A stretch of 64,000 nt of DNA, from contig JAUHXC010000031.1 in the NCBI GenBank assembly GCA_030427205.1, positions 1 through 64,000 on the forward strand. Reading direction: 5' to 3'. The notes under the pieces were generated by a model that worked only from the letters and a program-made list of their open reading frames with translations, was not told the origin of the DNA and searched no databases. A program made the position numbers and the translations under genes. This document shows, piece by piece, positions 28,301 through 36,490 of this stretch; position 1 is the stretch's first letter, and the number at the start of each line of letters is the position of its first letter. The stretch comes from a bacterium (GTDB taxonomy: Bacteria > Myxococcota_A > Bradymonadia > UBA7976 > UBA1532).

Positions 28301-31300
28301 CTCGACCGCCCGCGGCAGCTGACCGTCCCGCTCTCCCAGCCGCTCGGCGACGAACGCCGCGAAGGCGTCGGCCGCGGCATAGCGCGAGAGCGCGTCGGCG
28401 GCGGTGAGCCGGACCCGCCCGCTGCGGGCCGACAGCGCGGCCAGGCAGCGCTCGGGGCTGGCCGGTCGCTCGGCGGCCTCCTGCAGCAGCAGGATGCGCA
28501 GCGCGCGGCGGCTGATCGGATCGCGCCGGTCGAGGAAGACCTGCACCGCGTCCCGGGCGCCGAGCGCCACGGCGGCTTCGAGAGCCTGGGCGTCGGACGG
28601 CGCGGGGGTGTCGTCGCGGCTGCCCGGCTGCACGCCGAAGAGCGTGCCCAGGGCCGGGCCCGAGTCGCTGCTGGAGGCCGATCCGCGGCGGGTCGCCCGT
28701 CGTCGACGACCCCGGCTCGGCTCGGGCGGCGGCGCGAAGAGGATCGCCGCGCCGACCGGGTTGCCCAGGCGCGCGAGGGCCATCGCGGCCGAGAGCCGCA
28801 CCGCGCCGTCGCTGTGGCGCAGGGCGTCTTCGAGCGGGGCCGGGTCGCTGGCCGAGACCGACCAGCCCAGCGCGTCGGCCGCGCCGCGGCGGATGTCGCC
28901 GTCGTCGGCGTCCAGCAGCGGGATCAGCGCCGGCACCGCGGCCGGATCGGCCAGCTCGGCCAGCCCGCGCAGGGCCCGCCGGGTCAGATCGGTCCACTCC
29001 CCGGGGTCGACCTTCGACGTCTCGCTGCGCACCTGCGCCAGCAGCGGCTCCAGCGCTGCCGGATCGGCGTCGGCTGCCCGCGACTCGGCGGCGCGGATGC
29101 GCACGTCGGCGTGGGCGCTGGCCATGGCCCCGGCGACGGCGTCGTGGGCTTCGGCCGCTTCGAGGGCGTCGATGGCGGTGATGCGCACCTGGCGGTCGTC
29201 GTCGTCGAGCGCCGCGACGAGCAGCGCCCGCGCGTCGGCGCCTTTGCCCTTGCGGGCCAGGGTGCGGGCCGCTTCGAGGCGCAGGTCGACGTGGCGGCAG
29301 CCCAGCGCGCGGGCGAGGGGGGTGACGTCCCGGCCCTTGGCCCGCTTCCGGGCGAAGTCGAACGCCTCGCGCCGCAGGCCCGCGTCGGGGTCGTCGAAGA
29401 GCTCGAGCAGCAGCTCGGCGGCCCACGGGCGGGCGATCTCGCCCATGACCTCGTTGAGCGCCTCCCGCCGCACCGCCGCCGAGAGGCTGCCCAGCGTGAA
29501 CCGCAGCGCGTCGCCGCCGCCGCCGAACAACTCCAGGTTGACGATCGCCTTGAACGCCTCGCCGCGCACGCCGGAGGCGGGATCGTTGAGCGCGCGCCGC
29601 AGCAGCGCCGCGGAGGGCGCGTCGGCGGACTTCGGCGGGTTCTTGGGCTTGCCCTTGGCCCGCGGGCCGCCCTTGATGTGCGCGATCAGGTGCTGCAGGG
29701 CCCGCCGACGCACGTCTTCGAACGGCGCCATCAGCCCCGCTTCGGCGGCGTCGAGCGGGGCCTTGCTCAGGAGGCCGGCGAGGGCGTCGAACGCGGCGTC
29801 ACGCACCGAGGCCGAGCCGTCGTGCAGCATCATGCGCAGGCGGCCGACGCCCCGGGGATCGCCCAGCTCGGCCAGGGATTTGCACGCCTCGACCCGCACG
29901 CCTTCGCTCGACTCGCGGGTGAGCTGCAGCAGCGTGCCGAAGGCCCGCCCGTCGCCCAGGCGGGCCAGCCCGACCGCGCCCAGCAGGCAGGTCGACAGCG
30001 CCCGGCTGGCCATCGCTTCGAGCAGCGGCCGGCGATCGGCCTCGTCGACCTTGGCCGCGGCGACCTTCTTGGCCTTGGGCAGCTTCTCGGCGCCCGGCTT
30101 CTCGATCTGATGCAGCTGACGGTGCAGGTCGCGATCGACGTAGCGCAGGGCCGCGGCGAGGGTCGGTCGCGCGAGCAGCGAGACGCGGAAGGCGGTCACC
30201 CGCACGTCGGCGTCGCCGTCTTCACCCGCGCGGCGGACCGCGGTGGCCGCCCGCGGGGTCTGCAGTTGCTCGCGATGGTAGAAGCGCAGGAGCGCGGCGA
30301 CGCGCATGTCGGCGGCGTTCGAGGCCAGCCCGAGCAGGCTCGCCTCGGGGCTCTCGGCCGGGTGGTGCGCGTCGAGCGCGGCGAAGGCCGCCGCCCGCAC
30401 CTCCGCTTCGCGGTGGTCGAGGGCGCCGACGAGCATGGCGTAGGCCTGATCGTCGTCGCCCGCGAGGCCGGCGAGCGCCTCGACCGCGGCGACGCCGATA
30501 TCGCTCGAACCGGTCTGCAGCGCCAGCTCCATCGGCTGGCGGTCGGCGGCGCCCAGGCGGCTGCGCAGGGCGGCCAGGGCCGCCAGCCGCACCGCGTCGC
30601 GGTTGTTGCGCAAGAGCTGTTCGAGCGGCTGGCGGGCGCGGGCGTTCTGCGCGGCGCCCAGCGCCTCGACCGCGCGCACCCGCAGGCCGGCGTCGTCGTC
30701 GTATTGCGCCCGATCGAGCAGCAGGGCGATGGCCGGGCCGTCGTCGTAGCCGGCGATGGTATCGATGGCCTTCTGGCGCGCCGACGGCTGCCGATCGCCG
30801 AAGGCGTTGCGGGCCGCGGCGTAGGCGTCGCGCAGGGTCAGCGGCTTGTCGACCACCTGACCGTCGGCGTCGAGCAAAAAGACCCGGATCGCGCCGTCGT
30901 CGCCGCTGACCGCCAGATGCGGCCGCCCGCGCAGGGTCAGCGCCGCCATCGCGGTCGGCCGGCGCACGCCGTCCTTCCAGGTGCGCGGGCGCTTCTTGCC
31001 CGGCAGCCAGCACTTGATCGCGCCGTCGGCGCCGGCGGTGTAGAGCCGGTGCTCGGCCCCCTCGCCGCGGTGTACGAAGCCGCAGATCGGCCCGCCGTGC
31101 ATGTTGCGGCCGGCGCGGTCCTCGGGCTCGATCGCCCCGCGGGCGTGGCCCCGCAGGAGCTTGAGGTCGGCGCCGCTGCTGGTGAACACCGCGCCGTCGC
31201 GGTCGAAGGTCAGGGCCGTCACCGGCCCGTCGTGCAGCTTCTCGCAGGCGCCGGCCAGCAGCTCGGCGCCCGGATCGTCGCCCGCCGGTCCGAAGACCGC

Positions 31301-31774
31301 GACCTCGCCCTTGGCCGTGCCGGCGACGAGCCGTCGACCGTCGGTGGAGGCGGCGAGCGCGGTGCCGTCCGCGGGCAGGGGCAACGTGCCGAGCAGCGTG
31401 CCTTTCTGGCGATGCACGATGCGCACCTCGGCGCCGCAGAGCGCCGCGAGCCGGTCGCCGTCGAGGGCGGCCAGCGCGGTGGGCGCCGGCGCGTGGGGCT
31501 CGCCGATGGCCTCGAAGCGGCCGCCGGTGAGCGGCCCGCTCAGCAGCCGCCCGTCCGTGCCGGCCACGTAGAGCGTATCGTCGGCGACCAGCGCGGCCGC
31601 CGCCCCCGTGCCCAGCGCGCGCTCGCCGGCGAGCGTCGCCTTGTCGGCGTCGATGCGCCACACCGCCGACGGCTGCCCCTCGGGGTGGGTCGTGAAGACG
31701 AGCAGCCCGTCGTCGAGCCCTACGAGCGCCCGGACGTCACCGCGCCAGGCCAACGCCTTGTCTCGGCTCGCCAT
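25379..31774 (-). CDS. Giant retron-associated WD40-like plus HEAT/ARM-repeat protein (2131 aa)
   Basis: The ATG at 31774 overlaps the preceding stop as TGATG. Residues about 1-275 form a beta-propeller of WD40-like blades (GLDDGLLVFTTHPEG, LYVAGTDGRLLSGP, VTALTFDRDGAVFTS, LYTAGADGAIKCW, LAVSGDDGAIRVFLL). From about 290 to the end the chain is a near-continuous array of about 30-35-residue HEAT/ARM repeats (for example DAGLRVRAVEALGAA, DADVRVTAFRVSLL, VRRSAISHLADLADRD), probably more than 40 units, giving a long solenoid. An Arg-rich break (GRRRRATRRGS) lies near residue 1020. No enzyme motif is visible; a scaffold or sensor role is likely. The ARM partner is the second marker of type XIII retrons. 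Codons and GC match its neighbours. Confidence 0.9.
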   Translation of the reverse strand: MASRDKALAWRGDVRALVGLDDGLLVFTTHPEGQPSAVWRIDADKATLAGERALGTGAAAALVADDTLYVAGTDGRLLSGPLTGGRFEAIGEPHAPAPTALAALDGDRLAALCGAEVRIVHRQKGTLLGTLPLPADGTALAASTDGRRLVAGTAKGEVAVFGPAGDDPGAELLAGACEKLHDGPVTALTFDRDGAVFTSSGADLKLLRGHARGAIEPEDRAGRNMHGGPICGFVHRGEGAEHRLYTAGADGAIKCWLPGKKRPRTWKDGVRRPTAMAALTLRGRPHLAVSGDDGAIRVFLLDADGQVVDKPLTLRDAYAAARNAFGDRQPSARQKAIDTIAGYDDGPAIALLLDRAQYDDDAGLRVRAVEALGAAQNARARQPLEQLLRNNRDAVRLAALAALRSRLGAADRQPMELALQTGSSDIGVAAVEALAGLAGDDDQAYAMLVGALDHREAEVRAAAFAALDAHHPAESPEASLLGLASNAADMRVAALLRFYHREQLQTPRAATAVRRAGEDGDADVRVTAFRVSLLARPTLAAALRYVDRDLHRQLHQIEKPGAEKLPKAKKVAAAKVDEADRRPLLEAMASRALSTCLLGAVGLARLGDGRAFGTLLQLTRESSEGVRVEACKSLAELGDPRGVGRLRMMLHDGSASVRDAAFDALAGLLSKAPLDAAEAGLMAPFEDVRRRALQHLIAHIKGGPRAKGKPKNPPKSADAPSAALLRRALNDPASGVRGEAFKAIVNLELFGGGGDALRFTLGSLSAAVRREALNEVMGEIARPWAAELLLELFDDPDAGLRREAFDFARKRAKGRDVTPLARALGCRHVDLRLEAARTLARKGKGADARALLVAALDDDDRQVRITAIDALEAAEAHDAVAGAMASAHADVRIRAAESRAADADPAALEPLLAQVRSETSKVDPGEWTDLTRRALRGLAELADPAAVPALIPLLDADDGDIRRGAADALGWSVSASDPAPLEDALRHSDGAVRLSAAMALARLGNPVGAAILFAPPPEPSRGRRRRATRRGSASSSDSGPALGTLFGVQPGSRDDTPAPSDAQALEAAVALGARDAVQVFLDRRDPISRRALRILLLQEAAERPASPERCLAALSARSGRVRLTAADALSRYAAADAFAAFVAERLGERDGQLPRAVEQAADLGRLLAFGPPRLRARAVQLVGALEASEEHVFDRAWRRFEQRFADALTGLRAAERPAAKPAWTADALQALVFGAYVGLSRLEGGQAEARIRTTAVSRLVAAGAPIEQMVPVLVPALSDRAADVRLGAFAGLKSLGFDPTRLAAEALASGRRDVAVAGLTLLADEAGAAGDTVLGEVIDHDTTGLAAEAAALLGQRTSPAAGWIRALDGRDPQVRRSAISHLADLADRDAAALAGLRGALESRFVEIRYEAARRLALKGDAAAYETLVTALGDRQDLAIDALVRLGDARTSTALLDRIDDDPAGTADVDRLLSAVGRLRDVAALERVLGHLADKSRRRSAFDAARQLLGYDQYIRLDLDDADEMAADDGRWLAEQHPRQHAEAATLYEAVFGLGDTGLARRLLDDNAKWAPAGALDAALAPFTAIGDDRTRNQALQTYSWRVRHRAADPQPLRDALGHGEPNTRFLAAEGLALAGHADGIEILLSAVDLDPDHSQRTRAVQALGALGDARALDTLLRLVDDEAHVLRDEAAEALGRLSASEHAERIFELLARLAKSDDREVTVHALAGLRWFDTLDGWRIIRDRLSDDDWWIRQVAAEQLAHHDDPDTRRALLDRLREDDDSDVAKAALDSLRKQLGPDALEPDFALARSEHTWLEDRLVERLAGGEAEAIMALLPHIPDHQADELRTPLVAALLGRDPIPAAAAAATLDAPEAGTRGIAARLLGRAGDSSHGPALVTAAAKTMGEWATRHGELSPEARRWDDRLTALTEATRWLLWALGRLATGAEVCIRALDGPDRALRLAAVDALSGGHGGAAGLDALARAVTADDPAVRQAAAGALATLDAARAATLAAQAGDDRRSLVELAEDNPATDETLRAAASRVHAQGIALPLLVARGDVEALSGAAADRALPEAARLGALEALARVADEAAIDAIRAVAEAEDDDEAVRKAAWRARRRAIRARARREGGAR

Positions 31775-34700
31775 CAGGCCGCCTCCTCGGTCAGGTCGGG
31801 GTGGGCCGCGCGGATGCGTGCCAGGGCCACCAGGCAGGCGGCGCGCTCGGAGAGGCCGCGGGAGCCGGTGAACACCGCGAGCAGCGGGGTGACGTGGGCC
31901 GCGAACGCCCGATCGTCGAGCGCCAGATCGCGGATCACGTCGATGAGCGCCTTCTTCGCCGCGTGGGCCGACAGCGGCTTGAGCCGCTTGCCGCTGCGCT
32001 CTCTGTCTTTCGGCAGCCGGGCCGGCGGGATGCCGAAGAGCGTGCGCCGCAGGAACCCGTGCAGGTCGTCGGGCGCGGCGGGCGGCGACGCCGGGCGGGG
32101 CGGGGGACCCTCGCCCACGTCGACCGGCTTCGTCTGGCGGCGGCCGATGTTCGTGGTCGGCGGTGGCGTCGGCTTCCAGTGCCGGGTGATGCCTCGATCG
32201 CGGTAGAGGCGCCACAGCTGCGCGACCACGAACGCCCGCACCTGCCGGTCGGGGCTCTCGGTCAGCCGGAACAGCTCTTCGGGCAGCGCCAGCCGTGGGT
32301 GGGCCGCGATGAGCCGCATGCCCAGCGCCCGGGTGGCGGCGTCGACCGACTCGCAGAAGCGGTACACCGCCTCGGGCGTCAGCTGCGCCGGATCGAGCCG
32401 ATAGCGCGCCGTCTCGGGCCCCTCGTCGGCGGTCAGGATCTCGCCGATGAAGGCGCGCAGGTCGGGGTAGGGCAGCTCGCACAGCGCGACGATCTCGGCC
32501 ATCGGCGGCGCCCAGCCGGCCATCGACCAGCGGGCGAGTTCGATGCCCAGCGCGCGCAGGCCGGGGCGCTTGTCGGCCAGCAGCCCGCGGACCCGGTCGA
32601 AGTCGAGGAAGCTCGCCGGGATCTCGGCGCCCGGATCGACGTAGCGATCGGTCTCGGCGGGGCAGATGTCGACGTGATGCCGGCGGATGTAGTGCCGGGC
32701 GAAGCGGGCCAGCGGCGCGTCAGGCGCGTCGGGGCCGGTCAGCATGGCCCACAGCGCCTCGCAGCCCTGCTCGGTCGAGTCGTCGTCGACCTTGCGCTGC
32801 TTGCCGGCGAGCATCTGCAAGAACGCCGTCTCGCTGATGATCTTGATGTCGGCCCCGCCCGCGTTGAGCTTCTCGGCCTTGACCTGCTTGCTGCCCTTGC
32901 GCCCGCCGCCGTAGAGCGCCGAGCCCTCGTCGCCGATGACCAGGTAGGCCAGCTTGCCCGATACGCCCTTCACGTTGGTGCCGTTGGCCGCGATGACCTT
33001 CTTCTGGGCCACGCTGCGGGTCATGGTGGCCAGCTTGCCGGTGAAGAGGAACGAGGCCCCCTCGAGGTCGATGTTGATCTCGCCGTCGCCGCCGGCCGGC
33101 GCCTCGTCTTCGGCCTCGTCCTTCGGCGCGAAGTCGGCGGGCACGAAGGCCTTGGTCATGTACTCGACCGCGAAGTCGTGGGCCGCCTCGTCGGTGCGCT
33201 GCACCATGCCCAGCAGCCAGGCGAAGCCCAGGTCGTCGGGTCCGAAGATGCGCACGTCGCTCAGCAGGCCGAGGGCGAAGCGGGCCAGGCCGTGATCGAA
33301 CTCCAACTCGCGGGCCCAGCGCGCCGGATCGGCCTTCAGCCTCGGCGCCTGATCGGCCTTCCAGGTGGGCGCGTCGGCCAGCGCCTTGAGGAATCCGGCC
33401 CCCAGGCTCTCGGCCTTCCAGCGGCCGGCGTCGATCCAGCCCCGCGCCCGATCGCGCGACAGCGGATCGAGCAGCAGGCGGCGGCGGGCCTCGGCGTCCA
33501 GCTCGTCGGCGGGCAGCTTCTCGAGCATGTCCAGCGCGAAGCGCGCCGCCTGCCACGACGCGTCGCTGTCGTGCAGCGCGTCGCCGTGCAGCAGCGCGGT
33601 GAACCAGCCGCTGCCCAGGCCGGCCGGCTTGTGGATGCGGGCCATGTTCTCGCACGCGAAGCGCACGACGGCGTCGTTGTCGGCCACCAGCCGGGCGGCG
33701 AACCAGTCGGCGGTCAGATCGCGCGCGGTGAAGTGCTTGCGCAGCGCGGCGGCGGCGAAGTCGTAGGCGGAGTCGCTCGCCAGCAGGCGGCCCCAGGCGT
33801 CGAGGCCCACCTCGTCGCGCGGGTCGCGGGCCGCGATGAGGTCGCGGGCCATGCGCCGCACGGCGTCGTGGCTGTTGTCGACGTGGCGCACGAGCGCGTC
33901 GAGCGGCAGGTCGCGGGCGTGGGTCCGGGCGTAGCCGGCGGCCCAGGCGCGGGCGGCGTCCGCCGGGCTGTCGAGCAGCGCCAGCGCGGCGTCGTGCAGG
34001 GCCAGCTCGCGCAGCGCGCCCTGCTCGAAGCGCGGCACGTTGTCGAGCAGCCAGACGACGAAGGCGTGCACCGGCTCCGACTCGACACCCACGAGCCGGG
34101 CGACCCAGGTGGGCTCGACCTCGCGCAGGGCGGCGCGGAAGTCGCTCTTGAGCGCGTCGACCGCGTAGCGCCGGCACTGATCGGCCTCGGCCTGCTCGAG
34201 CAGCGCGAAGAGCGGGCGCGGCGAGCGGCGCCACAGCTCGGCGAACGCCCGGTGCTTGAGCAGGGTCGACGGCCGGCGGCGCATCTTGAAGCGGCGCCGG
34301 CTGTAGTCGCCGGTGCCGTGGTAGAAGACGTGGTTGGCGATCCAGGTGGAGCGCCACGGGGTATCGTCGGGGTAGGCCCGCAGCAGCTCGACCGCCGCGT
34401 CGGGGTACACCGCCGGCATCGACTCGGCCAGCCGACGCAGGTAGCGCCAGCCGCGGCGCACCAGGTAGCCCAGGGTCTTGCGGCTGACGTCCCCCCGCCG
34501 CCGCCGCTGGGCGAAGGCGTGATCGAGGCGGGCGGCGATGGCGCCGAAGAGCTCGAGGTCGTCGTCGGTCTCGGCGTGCTTGAACAGGGTCTTGATGGCC
34601 CGCCACGGCCCATAGCGCAGCGGCACGCGCGCGATGATGGCGAGCAGCTGACGCCGGGCCCAGGGGCTGCCGTCGGCGTGCAGCGCCATCAGCACCGTGT

Positions 34701-34980
34701 GCAGCTGCCAGCGATCGGGCAGCGGCACCTCGGCGTCGTCGGCCTCGATGCGGCGCAGACCCTCGGTGCGGATCCGCATGCGCTCCTCCGCCGACAGGCG
34801 GGCGAATCGGCGGCTGCGGATCTCGGCGACCCAGCGATCGGCCGTGGGTGCGCCGTCGCGGATCGGCTGCACGAGCCGCGGATCGCGGGCTTCGGCGAGG
34901 GCCACGACCAGATCGGCCAGCCCCGGATCGCGGGCGCTCTGCGCCCGACGCACGTCGAGTAGCGTGATGATGCTCGTCAC
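31774..34980 (-). CDS. HEAT-like protein with internal BRCT domain, first gene of the retron operon (1068 aa)
   Basis: GTG 34980 with GGAGGG 8 bases upstream is preferred to a further-upstream in-frame start at 35019, which has no ribosome site. The chain is helical-repeat throughout (DVRRAQSARDPGLADLVVALAEARDPRLVQP; FRLTESPDRQVRAFVVAQLW). A single BRCT domain sits at about 637-717: SFLFTGKLATMTRSVAQKKVIAANGT, LAYLVIGDEGS, KAEKLNAGGADIKIISETAFLQML, close to the BRCT of NAD-dependent DNA ligases. BRCT domains bind phosphopeptides or DNA ends, fitting a sensor of DNA processing. It is translationally coupled to the ARM gene and heads the operon. This partner is not one I know as a core retron type XIII component. 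Confidence 0.88.
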   Translation of the reverse strand: MTSIITLLDVRRAQSARDPGLADLVVALAEARDPRLVQPIRDGAPTADRWVAEIRSRRFARLSAEERMRIRTEGLRRIEADDAEVPLPDRWQLHTVLMALHADGSPWARRQLLAIIARVPLRYGPWRAIKTLFKHAETDDDLELFGAIAARLDHAFAQRRRRGDVSRKTLGYLVRRGWRYLRRLAESMPAVYPDAAVELLRAYPDDTPWRSTWIANHVFYHGTGDYSRRRFKMRRRPSTLLKHRAFAELWRRSPRPLFALLEQAEADQCRRYAVDALKSDFRAALREVEPTWVARLVGVESEPVHAFVVWLLDNVPRFEQGALRELALHDAALALLDSPADAARAWAAGYARTHARDLPLDALVRHVDNSHDAVRRMARDLIAARDPRDEVGLDAWGRLLASDSAYDFAAAALRKHFTARDLTADWFAARLVADNDAVVRFACENMARIHKPAGLGSGWFTALLHGDALHDSDASWQAARFALDMLEKLPADELDAEARRRLLLDPLSRDRARGWIDAGRWKAESLGAGFLKALADAPTWKADQAPRLKADPARWARELEFDHGLARFALGLLSDVRIFGPDDLGFAWLLGMVQRTDEAAHDFAVEYMTKAFVPADFAPKDEAEDEAPAGGDGEINIDLEGASFLFTGKLATMTRSVAQKKVIAANGTNVKGVSGKLAYLVIGDEGSALYGGGRKGSKQVKAEKLNAGGADIKIISETAFLQMLAGKQRKVDDDSTEQGCEALWAMLTGPDAPDAPLARFARHYIRRHHVDICPAETDRYVDPGAEIPASFLDFDRVRGLLADKRPGLRALGIELARWSMAGWAPPMAEIVALCELPYPDLRAFIGEILTADEGPETARYRLDPAQLTPEAVYRFCESVDAATRALGMRLIAAHPRLALPEELFRLTESPDRQVRAFVVAQLWRLYRDRGITRHWKPTPPPTTNIGRRQTKPVDVGEGPPPRPASPPAAPDDLHGFLRRTLFGIPPARLPKDRERSGKRLKPLSAHAAKKALIDVIRDLALDDRAFAAHVTPLLAVFTGSRGLSERAACLVALARIRAAHPDLTEEAA

Positions 34981-35239
34981 GGGGTCGGCCCTCCAGCGGA
35001 CGGGGACGGCCGATAACACCCGATCAGAGATGACGCGTCAACCCATCCGCCGGGTGTGCGCCCGCCACCGGGGCCCGGTCACTCGCCGGGATCGGCACCT
35101 GCAGACGGGAATCGACACGAATTGAAACGGTGAACAGACCTTGCAATGAACTGCGACCTGTCGGTAATTTCCCCCAATCGGGTTGGCCCCACGGCAGGGG
35201 ACATCCACCACCAACACGGATTGACTCCGGGGGGCTTCG

Positions 35240-36337
35240 ATGACCAAGCAATGGTTCTTCCTGCTCGCGCTCTTGTGTGCGGGCCTCGCGTTCACGGGCT
35301 GCGACGACGACGGCGACACCGTGGCCGACATGGGCACGGGCGGCGAGGGTGAGGGCGAAGGGGAAGGTGAGGGCGAAGGCGAGGGTGAGGGCGAGGGTGA
35401 GGGCGAAGGGGAAGGTGAGGGCGAAGGCGAAGGTGAGGGCGAAGGGGAAGGTGAGGGCGAAGGCGAAGGGGAAGGGGAGGGCGAAGGCGAAGGTGAGGGC
35501 GAAGAGACCATCTTCACCCGCCTCGGCGGCAACGCGGGCGTGACCGCGGCTGTCGGCGGCTTCGTCGGCCGGGTGCTCGGCGACCCGCGCATCAACGCGT
35601 ACTTCCTCAACACCTCGGTGCTCGCCGACGGTGGCGACGCCAACCTCGTCGGCTGCCTGGTGCTGCAGATCTCGGCGGCCACCGGCGACCCCGACTCGGC
35701 CTACCCCGGCACGCTGGAGAACGGCTACGAGTGCCGCGACATGGCGTCGTCCCACGCCGACATGGGCGTCTCGCAGGACGACTTCGACAACCTCGTCGAG
35801 CACCTCGTCGCCGAGCTGACCGAGCTCGGTGTCGCCGAGGCCGACATCATGGCCATCGGCGGCGTGCTCGGCGGCACCGCGGCCGACATCGTCGAAGACC
35901 CGGACAACAACGCCACCGTCTATCAGCGACTCGGCCGCTACCCGGGCATCTACGACGCCGTCGGCGCCTTCATCGGCGTGGTGCTCGAAGACGACCGCAT
36001 CAACGGCTTCTTCGCCGACGTGGACGAGGCCGGCGCCGCGCGCCTGCAGACCTGCCTCGCCCGCCAGCTCAGCGGCATCGACGGCCCGGCGGTCTACGGC
36101 GAAGAGGTCCCCGGCCTGCAGCCGGGCATCCCCGAGGGTGACCCGGCCTGCCTGTCGATGGAGGAGTCCCACGACGGCCTCGGCATCACCATCGACGACT
36201 TCAACGCGCTGGTCGAAGACCTGGTCAACCTGCTGACCGACGCCGGCGTGGCCGAGGCCGACATCATGGCCATCGGCGGGGCGCTCGTCCCGACCTGCGC
36301 CGCGATGGTCGTGCCGCCCGAAGCTTGCGACATGTGA
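35240..36337 (+). CDS. Lipoprotein with two tandem truncated-haemoglobin domains on a Gly-Glu stalk
   Basis: 365 residues. Lipoprotein signal MTKQWFFLLALLCAGLAFTGC (Cys21), an Asp-rich patch, then about 27 Gly-Glu dipeptides (35-88) as a flexible acidic stalk. Two homologous about 125-residue domains follow, starting IFTRLGGNAGVTAAV and VYQRLGRYPGIYDAV. Each has the truncated-globin plan: RLGG, FVGRVLGDPRINAYF / FIGVVLEDDRINGFF, then RDMASSHADMGVSQDDFDNLVEHL / SMEESHDGLGITIDDFNALVEDL. His172 and His311 are the expected proximal haem ligands, 139 residues apart. The B10 Tyr usual in group I is replaced (FV, FI). It would lie outside the cytoplasm. A terminator follows at 36360. Role could be NO or O2 binding, or haem carriage; haem binding is inferred, not shown. 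Confidence 0.85.
   Translation: MTKQWFFLLALLCAGLAFTGCDDDGDTVADMGTGGEGEGEGEGEGEGEGEGEGEGEGEGEGEGEGEGEGEGEGEGEGEGEGEGEGEGEETIFTRLGGNAGVTAAVGGFVGRVLGDPRINAYFLNTSVLADGGDANLVGCLVLQISAATGDPDSAYPGTLENGYECRDMASSHADMGVSQDDFDNLVEHLVAELTELGVAEADIMAIGGVLGGTAADIVEDPDNNATVYQRLGRYPGIYDAVGAFIGVVLEDDRINGFFADVDEAGAARLQTCLARQLSGIDGPAVYGEEVPGLQPGIPEGDPACLSMEESHDGLGITIDDFNALVEDLVNLLTDAGVAEADIMAIGGALVPTCAAMVVPPEACDM
35345..35502. repeat. Gly-Glu coding microsatellite
   Basis: A near-perfect hexanucleotide-type repeat (GGCGAGGGCGAAGGGGAAGG variants) encodes the Gly-Glu stalk. Third-position changes (GAG/GAA, GGC/GGT/GGG) break the repeat slightly. Length is likely to vary between strains by slippage in units of six bases without frameshift. 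Confidence 0.85.
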
Positions 36338-36359
36338 TCAGCACGGCTCAGGCCTGAAA

Positions 36360-36385
36360 GAAACCCGCGGTTCGCCGCGGGTTTC
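36360..36385 (+). terminator. Rho-independent terminator after the globin lipoprotein gene
   Basis: An 11 bp perfect stem (GAAACCCGCGG / CCGCGGGTTTC) closed by a stable TTCG tetraloop, 22 bases past the TGA. Only a short T run (GTTTC) follows, but the stem-loop is of strong intrinsic-terminator type. Confidence 0.85.
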
Positions 36386-36490
36386 TGCGTTGAGGGCTTG
36401 CCCGCGAAGCGCCGGCGTTCGTGGGAGAGCTCTCGAGGGCCTCGCTGCCGGCGCCCCATCACCCAGCCCACCCACCGGAGACCTGTCGCC

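Noticed and set aside
25643..32206. A 2187-residue plus-strand open frame opposite the ARM-repeat gene
   Set aside because: Pure shadow of a high-GC gene: Arg/Gly/Gln-rich composition, no ribosome site, no family. The opposite frame has clear WD40/HEAT repeats.
35020..35239. Assigning this gap as the retron msr-msd
   Set aside because: No convincing a1/a2 inverted repeat or branching-G context could be found by eye, and the region must carry two divergent promoters.
35345..35502. Regular repeat considered as a CRISPR-like array
   Set aside because: Six-base period in frame with a Gly-Glu coding stretch; no spacers and no cas genes.
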